Assembly (NCBI GenBank): GCA_040380855.1
Contig: JBEIIG010000026.1
Span: 1 to 46,789, forward strand
DNA: 46,789 nucleotides
Source of the DNA: VFMC01 sp040380855
GTDB taxonomy: Bacteria > Actinomycetota > Acidimicrobiia > Acidimicrobiales > Ilumatobacteraceae
Reading direction: 5' to 3'
Shown one piece after another: positions 24,008 to 32,923 of the stretch; position 1 is the stretch's first letter, and each line of letters starts with the position of its first letter. Under the pieces are notes generated by a model. That model made no database searches. It had not been told where the DNA came from and worked only from the letters and a program-made list of their open reading frames with translations. The translations under genes were made by a program, and so were the position numbers.

Positions 24008-26098
24008 GTGGAGCGGAGCCGACTTGGCCAGGTGATGTTGCCGGCGACCGTCGTGCTCGTCGTCGCGGTGATGATCCTTCCCCTGCCGTCGTCGTTGCTC
24101 GATGTGCTGATCGTCGCCAATCTGTCGACCTCGATCATCATCCTGCTCGTGTCGATGAACGTTCGCCGGGCACTCGACTTCAGTTCGTTCCCCTCGTTGC
24201 TGCTGGTGGTCACGTTGCTGCGGCTCGGCCTGAACGTGGCGACGTCGCGTGCCGTGCTGTCCGACGGGCACGCCGGTGAGGTGATCGCCACCTTCGGCTC
24301 GATCGTGGTGGGCGGCAGCATCGTCGTGGGCATGGTGATCTTCCTGATCCTCACGCTCGTGCAGTTCGTCGTGATCTCGAACGGTTCGGGCCGCGTTGCC
24401 GAGGTGACCGCCCGCTTCACCCTCGACGCCATGCCCGGTAAGCAGATGGCGATCGACGCCGACCTGAGCGCCGGCGTGATCGGCGAGGACGAGGCCCGTA
24501 CCCGCCGCAAGGAAGTGGGCGACGAGGCCGACTTCTACGGCGCGATGGACGGTGCATCGAAGTTCGTGAAGGGCGATGCGATCGCCGGCCTCGTGATCAC
24601 CGCGGTGAACCTGATCGGTGGCTTCCTCATCGGCGTCGTGCAGCACGGCATGTCGGTGACCGAGGCGATCCAGCAGTACTCGCTGCTCACCATCGGCGAC
24701 GGCCTGGTCTCGCAGATCCCGGCCCTGCTGGTGTCGATCTCGGCGGGCCTCATCGTCACCCGCTCGGCCGGCGGCGCCGACCTCGGCTCCGACGTGTTCA
24801 ACCAGCTCCGCAAGCAGCGCTCGGCACTGCGGGCCGCTGGCGTCGTGGTGCTGTTGATGGCGCTCGTGCCGGGCCTGCCCAAGCTGCCCTTCCTGCTGGT
24901 GGGCATCACGCTGGTGCTGCTGGCCAACCGCCTGCCGGTGGTCGACGACAGCCCGCAGGTGAAGCCCCAGTTCGAGCCCGAGCCCGAGGCCGCACCGGTG
25001 TCGCCGCAGCAGATGGCCGTCGATGCTCGCGTCGATCCGCTCGAGTTGAGCATTGCGTTCGACCTGATCACCCTGGTCGACGTCGCCAGCGGTGGCGACC
25101 TGCTCGATCGGGTGGGTGCGCTGCGACGCAAGATCGCCGGCGAGCTGGGCTTCGTGATGCCGTCGATCCGCACGCGTGATTCGGCCGAACTGCCGACATC
25201 GACCTATGTCATCCGGGTCCACGGTGTCGAGGTGGGGCGCGGCACCGCCCCCGCGAACCGGGTGATGGTGATCGGCGACGTGCTCGATGGCCTGCCCGGC
25301 GAAGAGGTGCGCGAACCCGTGTTCGGCCTCAATGCGCGTTGGGTACCGGTCGAGTACCAGGCACAGGCCGAGATCATGGGCAACACGGTGGTCGACCGAT
25401 CGACGCTCATCGTGACGCACCTGGCCGAAGTCGTCCGTCGTCGCGCCGGTCGTCTCATCAGCCGCAGCGATGTGAAGGCGCTCATCGACGGCGTGCGCGC
25501 CAGCGATCCGCAGGTGGTCGACGACCTGATGAACGTCGGCGTCACCACCGGTGAGGTGCAGCGAGTGCTCGGCGCGCTACTCGACGACGGCATCGCGATC
25601 CGCGACCTCGTCCGAATTCTCGAAGCGATCGGCGACCGGGCCCGCACCGTTCGGACGATCGAGGCCATGGTCGAAGCAGCCCGCAACGAACTCGGCCCTG
25701 CCATCACCACGGCGCTCGCCAGCGACGGGCGGCTCAGTGTCGTCACCCTCGCACCCACCACCGAGAACCGCATGCTCAACGGACTGCGCAGCGTCGACGG
25801 CCAGACCCAGGTCGAGCTGCGGCCCGACCAGGCCGACCAGCTGCTGCACGACCTCAACCAGCTCGCGTCGAGCAACCACCGTGGTGGCCCTCCGGTGCTC
25901 GTGTGCTCGGCCCCGCTCCGCCCGGCCCTCAGCCGCCTCATCCGGCCGTCGGTGCCGTCGGTGGCCGTCGTCTCGTACGGCGAACTGGGCGACCACCTCA
26001 CCATCGACGTGGTGGCCAACATCGATCTCGAGATCTCCCCGATGACCAACGCCAACGACTTCCCAGAGGAGTACCGCCATGCGTACGCAAACAACTGA
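24008..26098 (+). CDS. flhA: flagellar export gate protein FlhA
   Basis: Largest gate component, with a cytoplasmic ring that docks chaperone-substrate complexes. It has 696 residues from GTG 24008 (ACAGGAGC upstream). The N-terminal half has eight predicted membrane helices and the FHIPEP-type signature FSSFPSLLLVVTLLRLGLNV, then DAMPGKQMAIDADLSAG and ADFYGAMDGASKFVKGDAIAG. A Glu/Pro linker near 315-335 leads into the cytoplasmic domain, which contains PLELSIAFDLI and SPMTN near the end. The next gene starts 20 bases before its stop. Confidence 0.97.
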   Translation: MERSRLGQVMLPATVVLVVAVMILPLPSSLLDVLIVANLSTSIIILLVSMNVRRALDFSSFPSLLLVVTLLRLGLNVATSRAVLSDGHAGEVIATFGSIVVGGSIVVGMVIFLILTLVQFVVISNGSGRVAEVTARFTLDAMPGKQMAIDADLSAGVIGEDEARTRRKEVGDEADFYGAMDGASKFVKGDAIAGLVITAVNLIGGFLIGVVQHGMSVTEAIQQYSLLTIGDGLVSQIPALLVSISAGLIVTRSAGGADLGSDVFNQLRKQRSALRAAGVVVLLMALVPGLPKLPFLLVGITLVLLANRLPVVDDSPQVKPQFEPEPEAAPVSPQQMAVDARVDPLELSIAFDLITLVDVASGGDLLDRVGALRRKIAGELGFVMPSIRTRDSAELPTSTYVIRVHGVEVGRGTAPANRVMVIGDVLDGLPGEEVREPVFGLNARWVPVEYQAQAEIMGNTVVDRSTLIVTHLAEVVRRRAGRLISRSDVKALIDGVRASDPQVVDDLMNVGVTTGEVQRVLGALLDDGIAIRDLVRILEAIGDRARTVRTIEAMVEAARNELGPAITTALASDGRLSVVTLAPTTENRMLNGLRSVDGQTQVELRPDQADQLLHDLNQLASSNHRGGPPVLVCSAPLRPALSRLIRPSVPSVAVVSYGELGDHLTIDVVANIDLEISPMTNANDFPEEYRHAYANN

Positions 26099-27395
26099 CG
26101 ATCAAGACACCCTGCGCTTCCGGGCCCCGACGCTGGAGGAAGCTGTTGCGGTGGCCGAGCAGTCGCTCGGCACCCGGGTGCGCGTGCTCGCCGCCAACCG
26201 CATCCGGCGCGGCGGCATCGGCGGGTTCTTCGCCTCGGATCTCGGGATCGAGGTGATCGTCACCCCCGACAGCGAAACGGTCGAGGACGCCCTCGAACGG
26301 TTGATCAACGATTCGGCCAAGGAGGAACGCTTCCAGTGGCAGGCCGACCGTGGCGCGGTGCCCGCCAACGACGGCTCGTCGAGCGATGCGCCGCTCGACA
26401 TGCCCGGCCGCCGGTGGCTGCTCGAGCAGACGTCGAACCTCCCTGCCGCCACGGCGCAGGCGATCCAGGACGCACTGGCCGACGGCAGTTCACACGCCGA
26501 GCGGCGCGCCCGCCGGCGCACCACCGTCGACATCGACCCGAGCGACCCGGCGACCAACACCTCGTCGTGGTGGGAGCCGCCGGAGGCCGATCGCCTCACC
26601 GGCGCGACCTCGACCACGTCGTCGCAGGTCGCCTCGTTCGACGACATCGTGGCCCAGATCGACCGGGTCGGGCTGACCGACACCGTCGAGCACACGGTGA
26701 CCGGCCAGCGCACGGGGCACACCGGGCGCGACGTCGACGTGATCGACGTGCTGTCGGCCCTGGCGGGCAGTCGTGACGACGGGTACACGAGCCAACGCGC
26801 TGTCGACATCGTCGCACCTGCCGCTGTCGAGGCGGCCCCCGTTGTCGCCATCGCTCGGGCCGCTGCACCCCAGCCCGCAGCAGAGGCCGGCACCGTCGAA
26901 TCGCCCGGTCTCATCCGGGTGGAGAAGATCATCGAGGAACTCCAGGCACTCACGGCCTCGCCGCGCCTGCTCACGGTGATGAAGCAGCGCCAGGCGCAGG
27001 AGGCTGCCGCAGAGGTGGCGCGGTCGCGCCAGTCGTTGCTCGGCACACCTCGCCACCACCCCACCGACGCCGAGCACCCCGTCGTGGTGTCGGCACCCGA
27101 CCAGACGGCGATCGACGTCGATGCACACCGCATGCACGAGTCGGTCGACGTGTCGATCGACCTCGTGGCCGATCTCGACGCTGACGTCGACGCATCGAGC
27201 GATGAGACGTCGGCCGGTGCGCTGCACACCGGCCCCAGCCAGCGACAGGTCGAGTTGGCCGTTGCCGCGGCAGATCAGCTCATCGACTCACTCAGCCGCG
27301 AAGACGGTGTGAAGCGTCTCTCGGTTCGAATCGTGCTGCGCACCGCCGGTCACGACGAGGTCGAGGCGGGCGCCGAATGGGAGTCGAAGGCGTGA
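26079..27395 (+). CDS. FlhF-N-like protein lacking the SRP-type GTPase domain
   Basis: 438 residues from ATG 26079, with AGAGGA upstream, overlapping flhA by 20 bases. Residues about 10-68 resemble the N-terminal B domain of FlhF: LRFRAPTLEEAVAVAEQSLG, then ANRIRRGGIGGFF and a strand IEVIVTP. Normal FlhF continues into an NG GTPase with a P-loop; none is present here. The rest is a long, mostly disordered Asp/Ala/Thr-rich region with two or three helical islands (near 195-225, 283-312 and 395-425). The C-terminus has QVELAVAAADQLIDSLSRE and a strand. Position after flhA is where flhF usually lies, so it may be a reduced FlhF relative; Jag-N-like RNA-binding proteins share the same small fold. 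Confidence 0.75.
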   Translation: MRTQTTDDQDTLRFRAPTLEEAVAVAEQSLGTRVRVLAANRIRRGGIGGFFASDLGIEVIVTPDSETVEDALERLINDSAKEERFQWQADRGAVPANDGSSSDAPLDMPGRRWLLEQTSNLPAATAQAIQDALADGSSHAERRARRRTTVDIDPSDPATNTSSWWEPPEADRLTGATSTTSSQVASFDDIVAQIDRVGLTDTVEHTVTGQRTGHTGRDVDVIDVLSALAGSRDDGYTSQRAVDIVAPAAVEAAPVVAIARAAAPQPAAEAGTVESPGLIRVEKIIEELQALTASPRLLTVMKQRQAQEAAAEVARSRQSLLGTPRHHPTDAEHPVVVSAPDQTAIDVDAHRMHESVDVSIDLVADLDADVDASSDETSAGALHTGPSQRQVELAVAAADQLIDSLSREDGVKRLSVRIVLRTAGHDEVEAGAEWESKA

Positions 27396-27682
27396 GCCGC
27401 GACACGGACGACAACGAGGACGATGACCACAAGGGCCATGGTCCATTGGCGCCTTGGCGCCTCTCGATCGCTGTCGGCCTGTCGGCTGCCCTCACCGGCC
27501 CCGCCCTGTGGGACGCGACGATGAACGACCAACACGTCGATTTCGCCCTGCTGCGTTCGTTCGGCGTGTTCTTCCTCAGTTGGTTCGCCATGGGTGTGAT
27601 CAACCGCACCCTGGTGAGAGCCATGACGAGCCAGCGCCCCCGTTCGTCGTTGACCGCGAACGACCTGTCCGACCGCACCTGA
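27392..27682 (+). CDS. small two-helix membrane protein, unrecognised
   Basis: About 96 residues from GTG 27392, which overlaps the previous stop as GTGA; ATG 27377 in the same frame is an alternative. An acidic start (RDTDDNEDDDHKGHG) precedes two hydrophobic segments: RLSIAVGLSAALTGPALW and LLRSFGVFFLSWFAMGVI. A Ser/Arg tail follows. I recognise no family. Coupling to the flhA group suggests a flagellar or membrane-targeting role. A strong hairpin ends the transcript downstream. Confidence 0.65.
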   Translation: MSRDTDDNEDDDHKGHGPLAPWRLSIAVGLSAALTGPALWDATMNDQHVDFALLRSFGVFFLSWFAMGVINRTLVRAMTSQRPRSSLTANDLSDRT

Positions 27683-27815
27683 CCGGATGCGCCTCACCGG
27701 CGCGTCCGGCTCTGCGTGTCGTCTCGGTACCGCGACCTCGATCACGACCTCGATCACGCTCGACCGCTCAGCGCGGCAGCGGACCGACGCAGGCGTCGGC
27801 CCGGGGGCACATGGC

Positions 27816-27841
27816 GTTCCCGGGCGGGAACGCCCGGGAAC
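27816..27841. terminator. bidirectional hairpin terminator between 27682 and flgL
   Basis: Arms 27816-27826 and 27831-27841 form a perfect 11-bp stem with loop GGAA. It lies between converging transcripts and 8 bases beyond the flgL stop on the minus strand. Confidence 0.75.
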
Positions 27842-27848
27842 GGGCCGG

Positions 27849-28739
27849 TCAGCGCAGGTAGTCGAGCAGCGAGACCGGCAGGGCCTTGGCCGCCATCTGG
27901 ACCGCCGCCTGATACGAGGTCTCCTCGGCCTTGGCCTTCACGATCGACTCGATCAGGTCGACGTCTTCGACGTCGGACAACCGGGAGGTCAGCGTCTGCT
28001 TGTCGTTCTTGGCGCGCGTGTCGAGTGCTTCGAGAGCGTTCTGCTTGGTGCCGATGTTCGAAGCAGCGGCCTGCACACGGTCGAACGCCGTCGACAGGTT
28101 GGCGCGTTCGGTGTCGATGCCGGCGGTGTTCCCACCCTCGATCGCCGTCGCCAGGCGATCGAGCACCTCGAACAAGCTTCCGGCACCGACGCCGGAAGCA
28201 CCGAACACCTCGTTGCCGGTGACGTTGATGGTCATCGTGGTCGACGGCGCGACATCGCGGACGACCGGGTCGTCGTTGCCCTGGTACACACCGGTGCTCG
28301 AGTAGGCGGGCCCAGCGGCCGTGCCGGCGAAAAGGGGCCGGCCGGCGTAGGTGCTGTTCGCAGCGTTCAGCAGGTCGCTGCGGATCGAACGGAGTTCGGT
28401 CGCGATCGCCTGACGGGCCGCAGGTGTCATGTTGGTGATCGCGTTCCCGGAGGCGACGGTCAGTTCCTTCGCCCGGTTCATACGGGTGGTCATGATGTCG
28501 AGCTGCGAATCCGCAGCGTTCACCCAACCCTGGGCATCGGTGATCGAACGCGAGCGCTGATCGAGTTGGCTCAGCTCGCGACGGATCGACAGCGCAGTCG
28601 TCGTGCCGGCCGGATCGTCGGAGCCGGTGGTGATGGCATTGCCCGAGGTGACCTTGGCCTGCGTCTGTTGATAGCGGCTCAGGCTCTGGCCGACGTCGCG
28701 CATCGTCGAGCGGAGCATCATCGAGTTGGTTATGCGCAC
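27849..28739 (-). CDS. flgL: flagellar hook-filament junction protein FlgL
   Basis: Hook-associated protein 3, the flagellin-like adaptor between FlgK and the filament. It has 296 residues from GTG at 28739, with GGAGGT upstream on the minus strand. The N-terminus MRITNSMMLRSTMRDV and the segment KVTSGNAITTGSDDPAG are family signatures. The C-terminus DLIESIVKAKAEETSYQAAVQMAAK is the D0 helix. It is the last gene of the flgN-flgK-flgL minus-strand operon and is followed by a hairpin. Confidence 0.95.
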   Translation of the reverse strand: MRITNSMMLRSTMRDVGQSLSRYQQTQAKVTSGNAITTGSDDPAGTTTALSIRRELSQLDQRSRSITDAQGWVNAADSQLDIMTTRMNRAKELTVASGNAITNMTPAARQAIATELRSIRSDLLNAANSTYAGRPLFAGTAAGPAYSSTGVYQGNDDPVVRDVAPSTTMTINVTGNEVFGASGVGAGSLFEVLDRLATAIEGGNTAGIDTERANLSTAFDRVQAAASNIGTKQNALEALDTRAKNDKQTLTSRLSDVEDVDLIESIVKAKAEETSYQAAVQMAAKALPVSLLDYLR

Positions 28740-28770
28740 AGCGCACCTCCGGGGAATTCAGTGACGCGGC

Positions 28771-30123
28771 TCATCGACCGATTCGTTCGATCAGGAAGCC
28801 GAGCATCTCGTCGACGGTACCCAGCACTTTGCTGGCCGCCTGGAAGGCGCGTTGCGCCTCCATCATCTGGGTCATCTCCTCGTCGATGCTCACCGAGCCG
28901 ACCGAGTCGGCATCGCGCACCGCATTGTCGGCGATCGTGGCCTGCACGGCGGCGCGCTGCGTCGCGCTGTTCGACTCGACCGACAGCGAACCGATCATGG
29001 TCTGGTACTTGGTGCTCGCCCCGGTGGCCGAGGAAGCGAGAGCGGCGAGCTTGCGAGCCTGTTCGCCGTCGAGCACTCCTGGTGCGGTGGGGCCGGGCAT
29101 CTTCGGCTCGCCGGCACCGATCTTCGACGGTTGGCCGGCCACATCCGCCGAGATGGCGATCGTGGCCGCAGTCGTGGCCGTCGGATCGAAGAAGTTGCGA
29201 CCACTCACACTGTCTTGGCCGTAGCCGGCGACATGGAGGGTGTTCACCGTCGTGACCAGCGTCGAGGCGATGTCGTCGAGCGCAGCGATGTAGCGGGGCA
29301 CCACATCGGTGATGGTGGCAGCCACCGAGGCACCCTCGCCCGAGGTCATCAGCACCACCTGGTTGTCGCCGACGAAGCGAAGGGTTCCGGTGGACGCCTC
29401 GACCTGGGCGGCGTAGCCACCTCCCACCACTTGGCGACCACCGATGAAGACGTTCACCTCGCCAGTGTCGGTGATCTTGGTGACGGCACCGGTGAGCTTG
29501 GTGAGGTCGGTGATCAACTGGTCGCGCTGGTCGAGCAGATCGGCTGACGGGTTGGGTTGCGAGGCGACGGTCTGGTTGAAGGTCACCAAGCGAGCGGTGA
29601 GGTCGTTCACCTCCGACGCGATACCGGCCATACGTGCCTTGGCGTTGTCGGCCACGGTGGTCAGGTCCTGCACGCCGCGGTGCAACGCGTCGACGACGGT
29701 GCCGGCTTTGCTGAGCAGTGCCGAGCGCGCTGTCATGTTGCCCGGGTTGTTGGCCACCTGCGTCCATGCCGCCCAGTAGGCGTCGAGCTTGGCCGACAGC
29801 CCGTGGTCGGTGGGTTCGGGGAACAGTTCTTCGATGCGCTTCAGCGTCGCCGCCGTCGTGTCGGCCGCGGCACGACCGCCTTCTTCGGTGGCCACCCGAC
29901 CGAGGATCAGGGTGTCGGCCGAGCGGGTGACACCGCTCACGTCGACGCCGTTGTTCCCGCCGACCCCGCCGACCCCGGTGGTGTTCGGATTGCTCAGGTC
30001 GACGCGCTGGCGGTGGTAGCCGGGTGTCGTGGCATTGGCGATGTTCCGTGCCGTCACGTCGAGGATCTGCCGCTGGGCGCGCATGGCGCTGAGCGGCGTA
30101 TTGAGCGACGAGATGTTGGGCAT
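28771..30123 (-). CDS. flgK: flagellar hook-filament junction protein FlgK
   Basis: Hook-associated protein 1. It has 450 residues from ATG at 30123. The N-terminal rod/hook signature lies at about 9-45 (LSAMRAQRQILDVTARNIAN, then TTPGYHRQRVDLS). FlgK-typical segments include GLSAKLDAYWAAWTQVANNP and FNQTVASQPNPSADLLDQRD. The C-terminal helix has VSIDEEMTQMMEAQRAFQAASKVL. It starts two bases after the flgN stop, indicating tight coupling with its presumed chaperone. Confidence 0.96.
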   Translation of the reverse strand: MPNISSLNTPLSAMRAQRQILDVTARNIANATTPGYHRQRVDLSNPNTTGVGGVGGNNGVDVSGVTRSADTLILGRVATEEGGRAAADTTAATLKRIEELFPEPTDHGLSAKLDAYWAAWTQVANNPGNMTARSALLSKAGTVVDALHRGVQDLTTVADNAKARMAGIASEVNDLTARLVTFNQTVASQPNPSADLLDQRDQLITDLTKLTGAVTKITDTGEVNVFIGGRQVVGGGYAAQVEASTGTLRFVGDNQVVLMTSGEGASVAATITDVVPRYIAALDDIASTLVTTVNTLHVAGYGQDSVSGRNFFDPTATTAATIAISADVAGQPSKIGAGEPKMPGPTAPGVLDGEQARKLAALASSATGASTKYQTMIGSLSVESNSATQRAAVQATIADNAVRDADSVGSVSIDEEMTQMMEAQRAFQAASKVLGTVDEMLGFLIERIGR

Positions 30124-30125
30124 CG

Positions 30126-30614
30126 TCAGACCGTCCGATCCAACCGCAACGCGGAGGTGGTGAGGGGCCGCGCATAGCCGCGCGGGTCGTACACGTCGAC
30201 GCTGCTGTCACCGAGCGAAGCGATGATCTCGCGCGAGCGCATCAGGCCGCGGCGGGCCAGTTCCTGGTTGGACGTCGAGACGTCCTCGATCTCCGACTGC
30301 AGCGACACCAGGTGCAGGCGGTGCTGCGCCAGCAGCTGGCCCCATGGGTGCTCGACGTACTGCAACAGCTCCGACAGCGACACGTCGGGCCGCAGGCCGT
30401 AGCGGCGCGCCAGACGGGCCGACGCCTGCGAACGAGCGGTGTCGACAGCGTTCACCGCCTCCATCAACGACTCGATCTCGCTGTTGAGGAACGGCAGCCA
30501 GCGGGTGCGGCCCGCGGCGAGCAGCAGACCCTGCATCTCGAGCTTGTAGACCATCTGTTCGAGCAGCTCGCGCATCGTCCACAGTTGGTGGGAGAGATCC
30601 TCTGCGGGTTCCAC
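30126..30614 (-). CDS. flgN: FlgN-like chaperone for FlgK/FlgL
   Basis: Predicted export chaperone for the junction proteins. It has 162 residues from GTG at 30614. It is all-helical and charged: HQLWTMRELLEQMVYKLEMQ, then LLAAGRTRWLPFLNSEIESL, and later LQSEIEDVSTSNQELARRGL, which fits the FlgN pattern of long antiparallel helices. FlgN sequences vary greatly, so position just before flgK carries weight. The start codon lies only six bases after a GGACAGTC motif and has no ribosome binding site, so a leaderless transcript is possible. Confidence 0.85.
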   Translation of the reverse strand: MEPAEDLSHQLWTMRELLEQMVYKLEMQGLLLAAGRTRWLPFLNSEIESLMEAVNAVDTARSQASARLARRYGLRPDVSLSELLQYVEHPWGQLLAQHRLHLVSLQSEIEDVSTSNQELARRGLMRSREIIASLGDSSVDVYDPRGYARPLTTSALRLDRTV

Positions 30615-30620
30615 GAGAAG

Positions 30621-30628
30621 GACTGTCC
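30621..30628 (-). promoter_or_regulatory. GGACAGTC motif, possible -10 region of flgN-flgK-flgL
   Basis: An exact minus-strand copy of the octamer, ending six bases before the flgN GTG, the same 6-base distance as between the copy at 7537-7544 and ATG 7551. If it is a -10 element, transcription would start at the start codon. Confidence 0.45.
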
Positions 30629-30804
30629 GGAACCGGCGGAAAACCGCAGGTATCCATTTCGGCGCCGTGGCCGGAGCGGTGCCCGACGCGTGCTCCGAGG
30701 CAGAGGGTGACCTCGGGCCAGATGGTGGCGCAAACGGGTCGGCCCGACACTGTCGGTGTCAAGAGACCGTCAGCACGCGGACGCCCAGCGACCGAGGAGC
30801 ACCC

Positions 30805-31131
30805 ATGATCCGCCTCACGCGGCTTCGTCAGACCGACCCCCTGTACATCAATCCCGACCACATCGAGCGCCTCGATCGTCATCACGAGACGATCGTGCAC
30901 CTCCTCAACGGCACGGAGTACGTCGTGGTCGAGTCGCCCGAGGAGATCATGGAGCAGGTCACCATGCTGCGCGCCCGCGTCATCGCCACGGCTGCCCGGA
31001 TGGTGAGCGAACAGCACACGACGATGCCAGCCGATGTGACCGACGTGCAGGTCGTGGCCGCCACCCCGGGGCTGCCGACCGTGGTCTCTCCCGACGATTT
31101 GGACCCGGTGTCCTCGGACGAAGGGGTGTAA
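30805..31131 (+). CDS. flbD: FlbD-family flagellar protein
   Basis: Small protein of the FlbD family, commonly found just before motA in Gram-positive flagellar operons; its biochemical role is unclear. It has 108 residues from ATG 30805, with GAGGAGC upstream. The core MIRLTRLRQTDPLYINPDHIER (1-22) and GTEYVVVESPEEIMEQV match the family, which usually ends near residue 70-80. The extra 35 residues are Val/Asp/Pro-rich. The motA GTG begins 4 bases after the stop. Confidence 0.9.
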   Translation: MIRLTRLRQTDPLYINPDHIERLDRHHETIVHLLNGTEYVVVESPEEIMEQVTMLRARVIATAARMVSEQHTTMPADVTDVQVVAATPGLPTVVSPDDLDPVSSDEGV

Positions 31132-31134
31132 CTC

Positions 31135-31917
31135 GTGCCGGCAACACTTGTTGGACTCATCCTTGCTGCGGTCGGAACGTTCGTCGGTGCGATCACGCAC
31201 CACGTCAGCCCGGTCTTCCTCCTCACCAACATCACCGCTCTGTTGGTGGTGATCATCGGAGCGCTCGGTGCCACGATGGCCTCGTTCGAGCTCGAGGCGA
31301 CCACCGGTGTGTTCAAGGCGATCATGGTGACCCTGTTCCCCAAGAAGGGGTCGAGTCCGTCCGACACCATCAACCGTCTGGTGGAGTTCGCTCGCAAGGC
31401 ACGTCACGAAGGCCTGCTGGCCCTCGAGTCGGAGGTCGGCAATCTCGACGACGTCTTCATGAAACGTGGGCTGCAGCTCGCGATCGACGGTAGCGACCCC
31501 GAAGCGGTGGCGCAGGTGATGAAGACCGACATCAAGGCGATGAAGGCCCGTCACAAGGTGGGCGCCGAGTGGTGCATGACGTTCGGCATCTTCGCCCCCA
31601 CGTTCGGCATCATCGGCGCCGTCATCGGCCTGATCGAGACGATGGCGAACCTCAACAACCCCGAGAAGCTCGGTGCGGGTATCGCCGGCGCGTTCTGCGC
31701 CACCTTCCTCGGTGTGTACATCGCCAATGCCGTCATGCTGCCGATGTCGAACCGCATGAAGCGGCTCTCCACCCAGGAGGCCGCTCAACGGGAAATGGTG
31801 ATGGAGGGCGTCCTCGCCATCCAGGGCGGCCAGAACCCGCGCGTGATCGAAGAGACCCTGTTGTCGTACTTGCCGCCCAAGCAGGCCGCATCCATCCGCG
31901 AGGCTTCCGGTGGCTAG
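31135..31917 (+). CDS. motA: flagellar motor stator protein MotA
   Basis: Proton- or sodium-channel stator subunit that pushes FliG. It has 260 residues from GTG 31135. Two N-terminal membrane helices, a cytoplasmic loop (about 70-150, with the FARKARHEGLLALE motif carrying the conserved charged residues) and two C-terminal helices are visible; FGIFAPTFGIIGAVIGLIETM and LGVYIANAVMLPMSNRMK are typical. It overlaps motB by 8 bases. Which ion is used cannot be told from sequence alone. Confidence 0.96.
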   Translation: MPATLVGLILAAVGTFVGAITHHVSPVFLLTNITALLVVIIGALGATMASFELEATTGVFKAIMVTLFPKKGSSPSDTINRLVEFARKARHEGLLALESEVGNLDDVFMKRGLQLAIDGSDPEAVAQVMKTDIKAMKARHKVGAEWCMTFGIFAPTFGIIGAVIGLIETMANLNNPEKLGAGIAGAFCATFLGVYIANAVMLPMSNRMKRLSTQEAAQREMVMEGVLAIQGGQNPRVIEETLLSYLPPKQAASIREASGG

Positions 31918-32884
31918 TGGTCATGGCGGCGGAGGCGGCGGTCACGGCGGTGGTGGTCACAAACGCCACGAGGAACACGAAGAGCATGAAGAGCACGTGA
32001 ACCACGAGGCGTGGGTGATTCCCTACGCCGACATGCTCACGCTGCTGATGGTGATGTTCCTGGCGTTGTTCGCCACCGGTCGCGTCGACCTCGAGAAGTT
32101 CAAGAAGCTGTCCGAAAGCCTGCGCCAGGAGTTCGGCGGCGGTTCGGCCCAGATGGTGTCGGTCGGCTCCGGTGGCTCGGGAACGACGCCGATGCAGGGC
32201 GGCAACGGCATCTTCGACGGCGCCGTCCCCCCGAAGGTAGGTGGTGAACCCACCGAGATGCAGGTGGAGAAGGCGCGCCAGGACTACGAGAAGAAAGCAG
32301 CGCAGGAAGCCATCGACAAGCTGAAGGACTTCGAGTCGCAGCTCACCTCGAAATCGAACATCGCCGGCCTCGGGCAGGGTCTCGACTTCACACTCGAAGG
32401 TCGTGGCATGGTGGTGACGGTCGTCAGCGACTCGGTGCTCTTCGCGCCCGGCGCCGCAGGCATCGAACCCCAGGGCATCACCGTCCTCGGCATCGTCGCC
32501 GAGGCGCTGAAGATGATCCCCAACGACATCGTCATCGAAGGCCACACCGATTCGCGGCCGATCTCCACATCGCGTTACCCGTCGAACTGGGAGTTGTCGA
32601 CCGCCCGTGCCACTGCGGTGCTCCGCTATCTGGCCGGGGTCGGGATCGACCCGGGCCGCCTGTCGGCGATGGGGTACGGCGAGACCCACCCCGTAGCCGA
32701 CAACGGCACCGCAGAGGGCCAGGCGAAGAACCGTCGTGTCGAGATCGTCATCCTCACCGACGTGTCGCTCGAGCCAGTGCTCGCCGACGCCGCCGACGCG
32801 GAGTCGGGCGACTCGACTGCCACCGAGACCGCGTCGGACTCGGGCTCGGCCGAAGGTGGTCTCGCTCCCGCTGTCGAGCCCTGA
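31910..32884 (+). CDS. motB: flagellar motor stator protein MotB with His/Gly/Glu-rich N-terminus
   Basis: Ion-binding stator subunit anchored to peptidoglycan. It has 324 residues from GTG 31910. The cytoplasmic start has a Gly/His run followed by HEEHEEHEEH (residues 4-32). The single membrane helix has the ion-carrying Asp41 in PYADMLTLLMVMFLALFA. The plug and linker region follows, then the OmpA-like peptidoglycan-binding domain (about 150-285) with VIEGHTDSRP, NWELSTARATAVLRYL and NRRVEIVI. A Ser/Asp/Glu/Ala-rich tail closes the protein. It is followed 98 bases later by fliL. Confidence 0.96.
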   Translation: MASGHGGGGGGHGGGGHKRHEEHEEHEEHVNHEAWVIPYADMLTLLMVMFLALFATGRVDLEKFKKLSESLRQEFGGGSAQMVSVGSGGSGTTPMQGGNGIFDGAVPPKVGGEPTEMQVEKARQDYEKKAAQEAIDKLKDFESQLTSKSNIAGLGQGLDFTLEGRGMVVTVVSDSVLFAPGAAGIEPQGITVLGIVAEALKMIPNDIVIEGHTDSRPISTSRYPSNWELSTARATAVLRYLAGVGIDPGRLSAMGYGETHPVADNGTAEGQAKNRRVEIVILTDVSLEPVLADAADAESGDSTATETASDSGSAEGGLAPAVEP

Positions 32885-32923
32885 GGCGACTCGCCACACC
32901 CTGGCACGAACGGGTGTCGCTCG

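Noticed and set aside
27687..29255. 522-codon plus-strand frame opposite flgL and flgK
   Set aside because: flgL and flgK on the minus strand are clear; this frame crosses a terminator hairpin and is Arg-rich.
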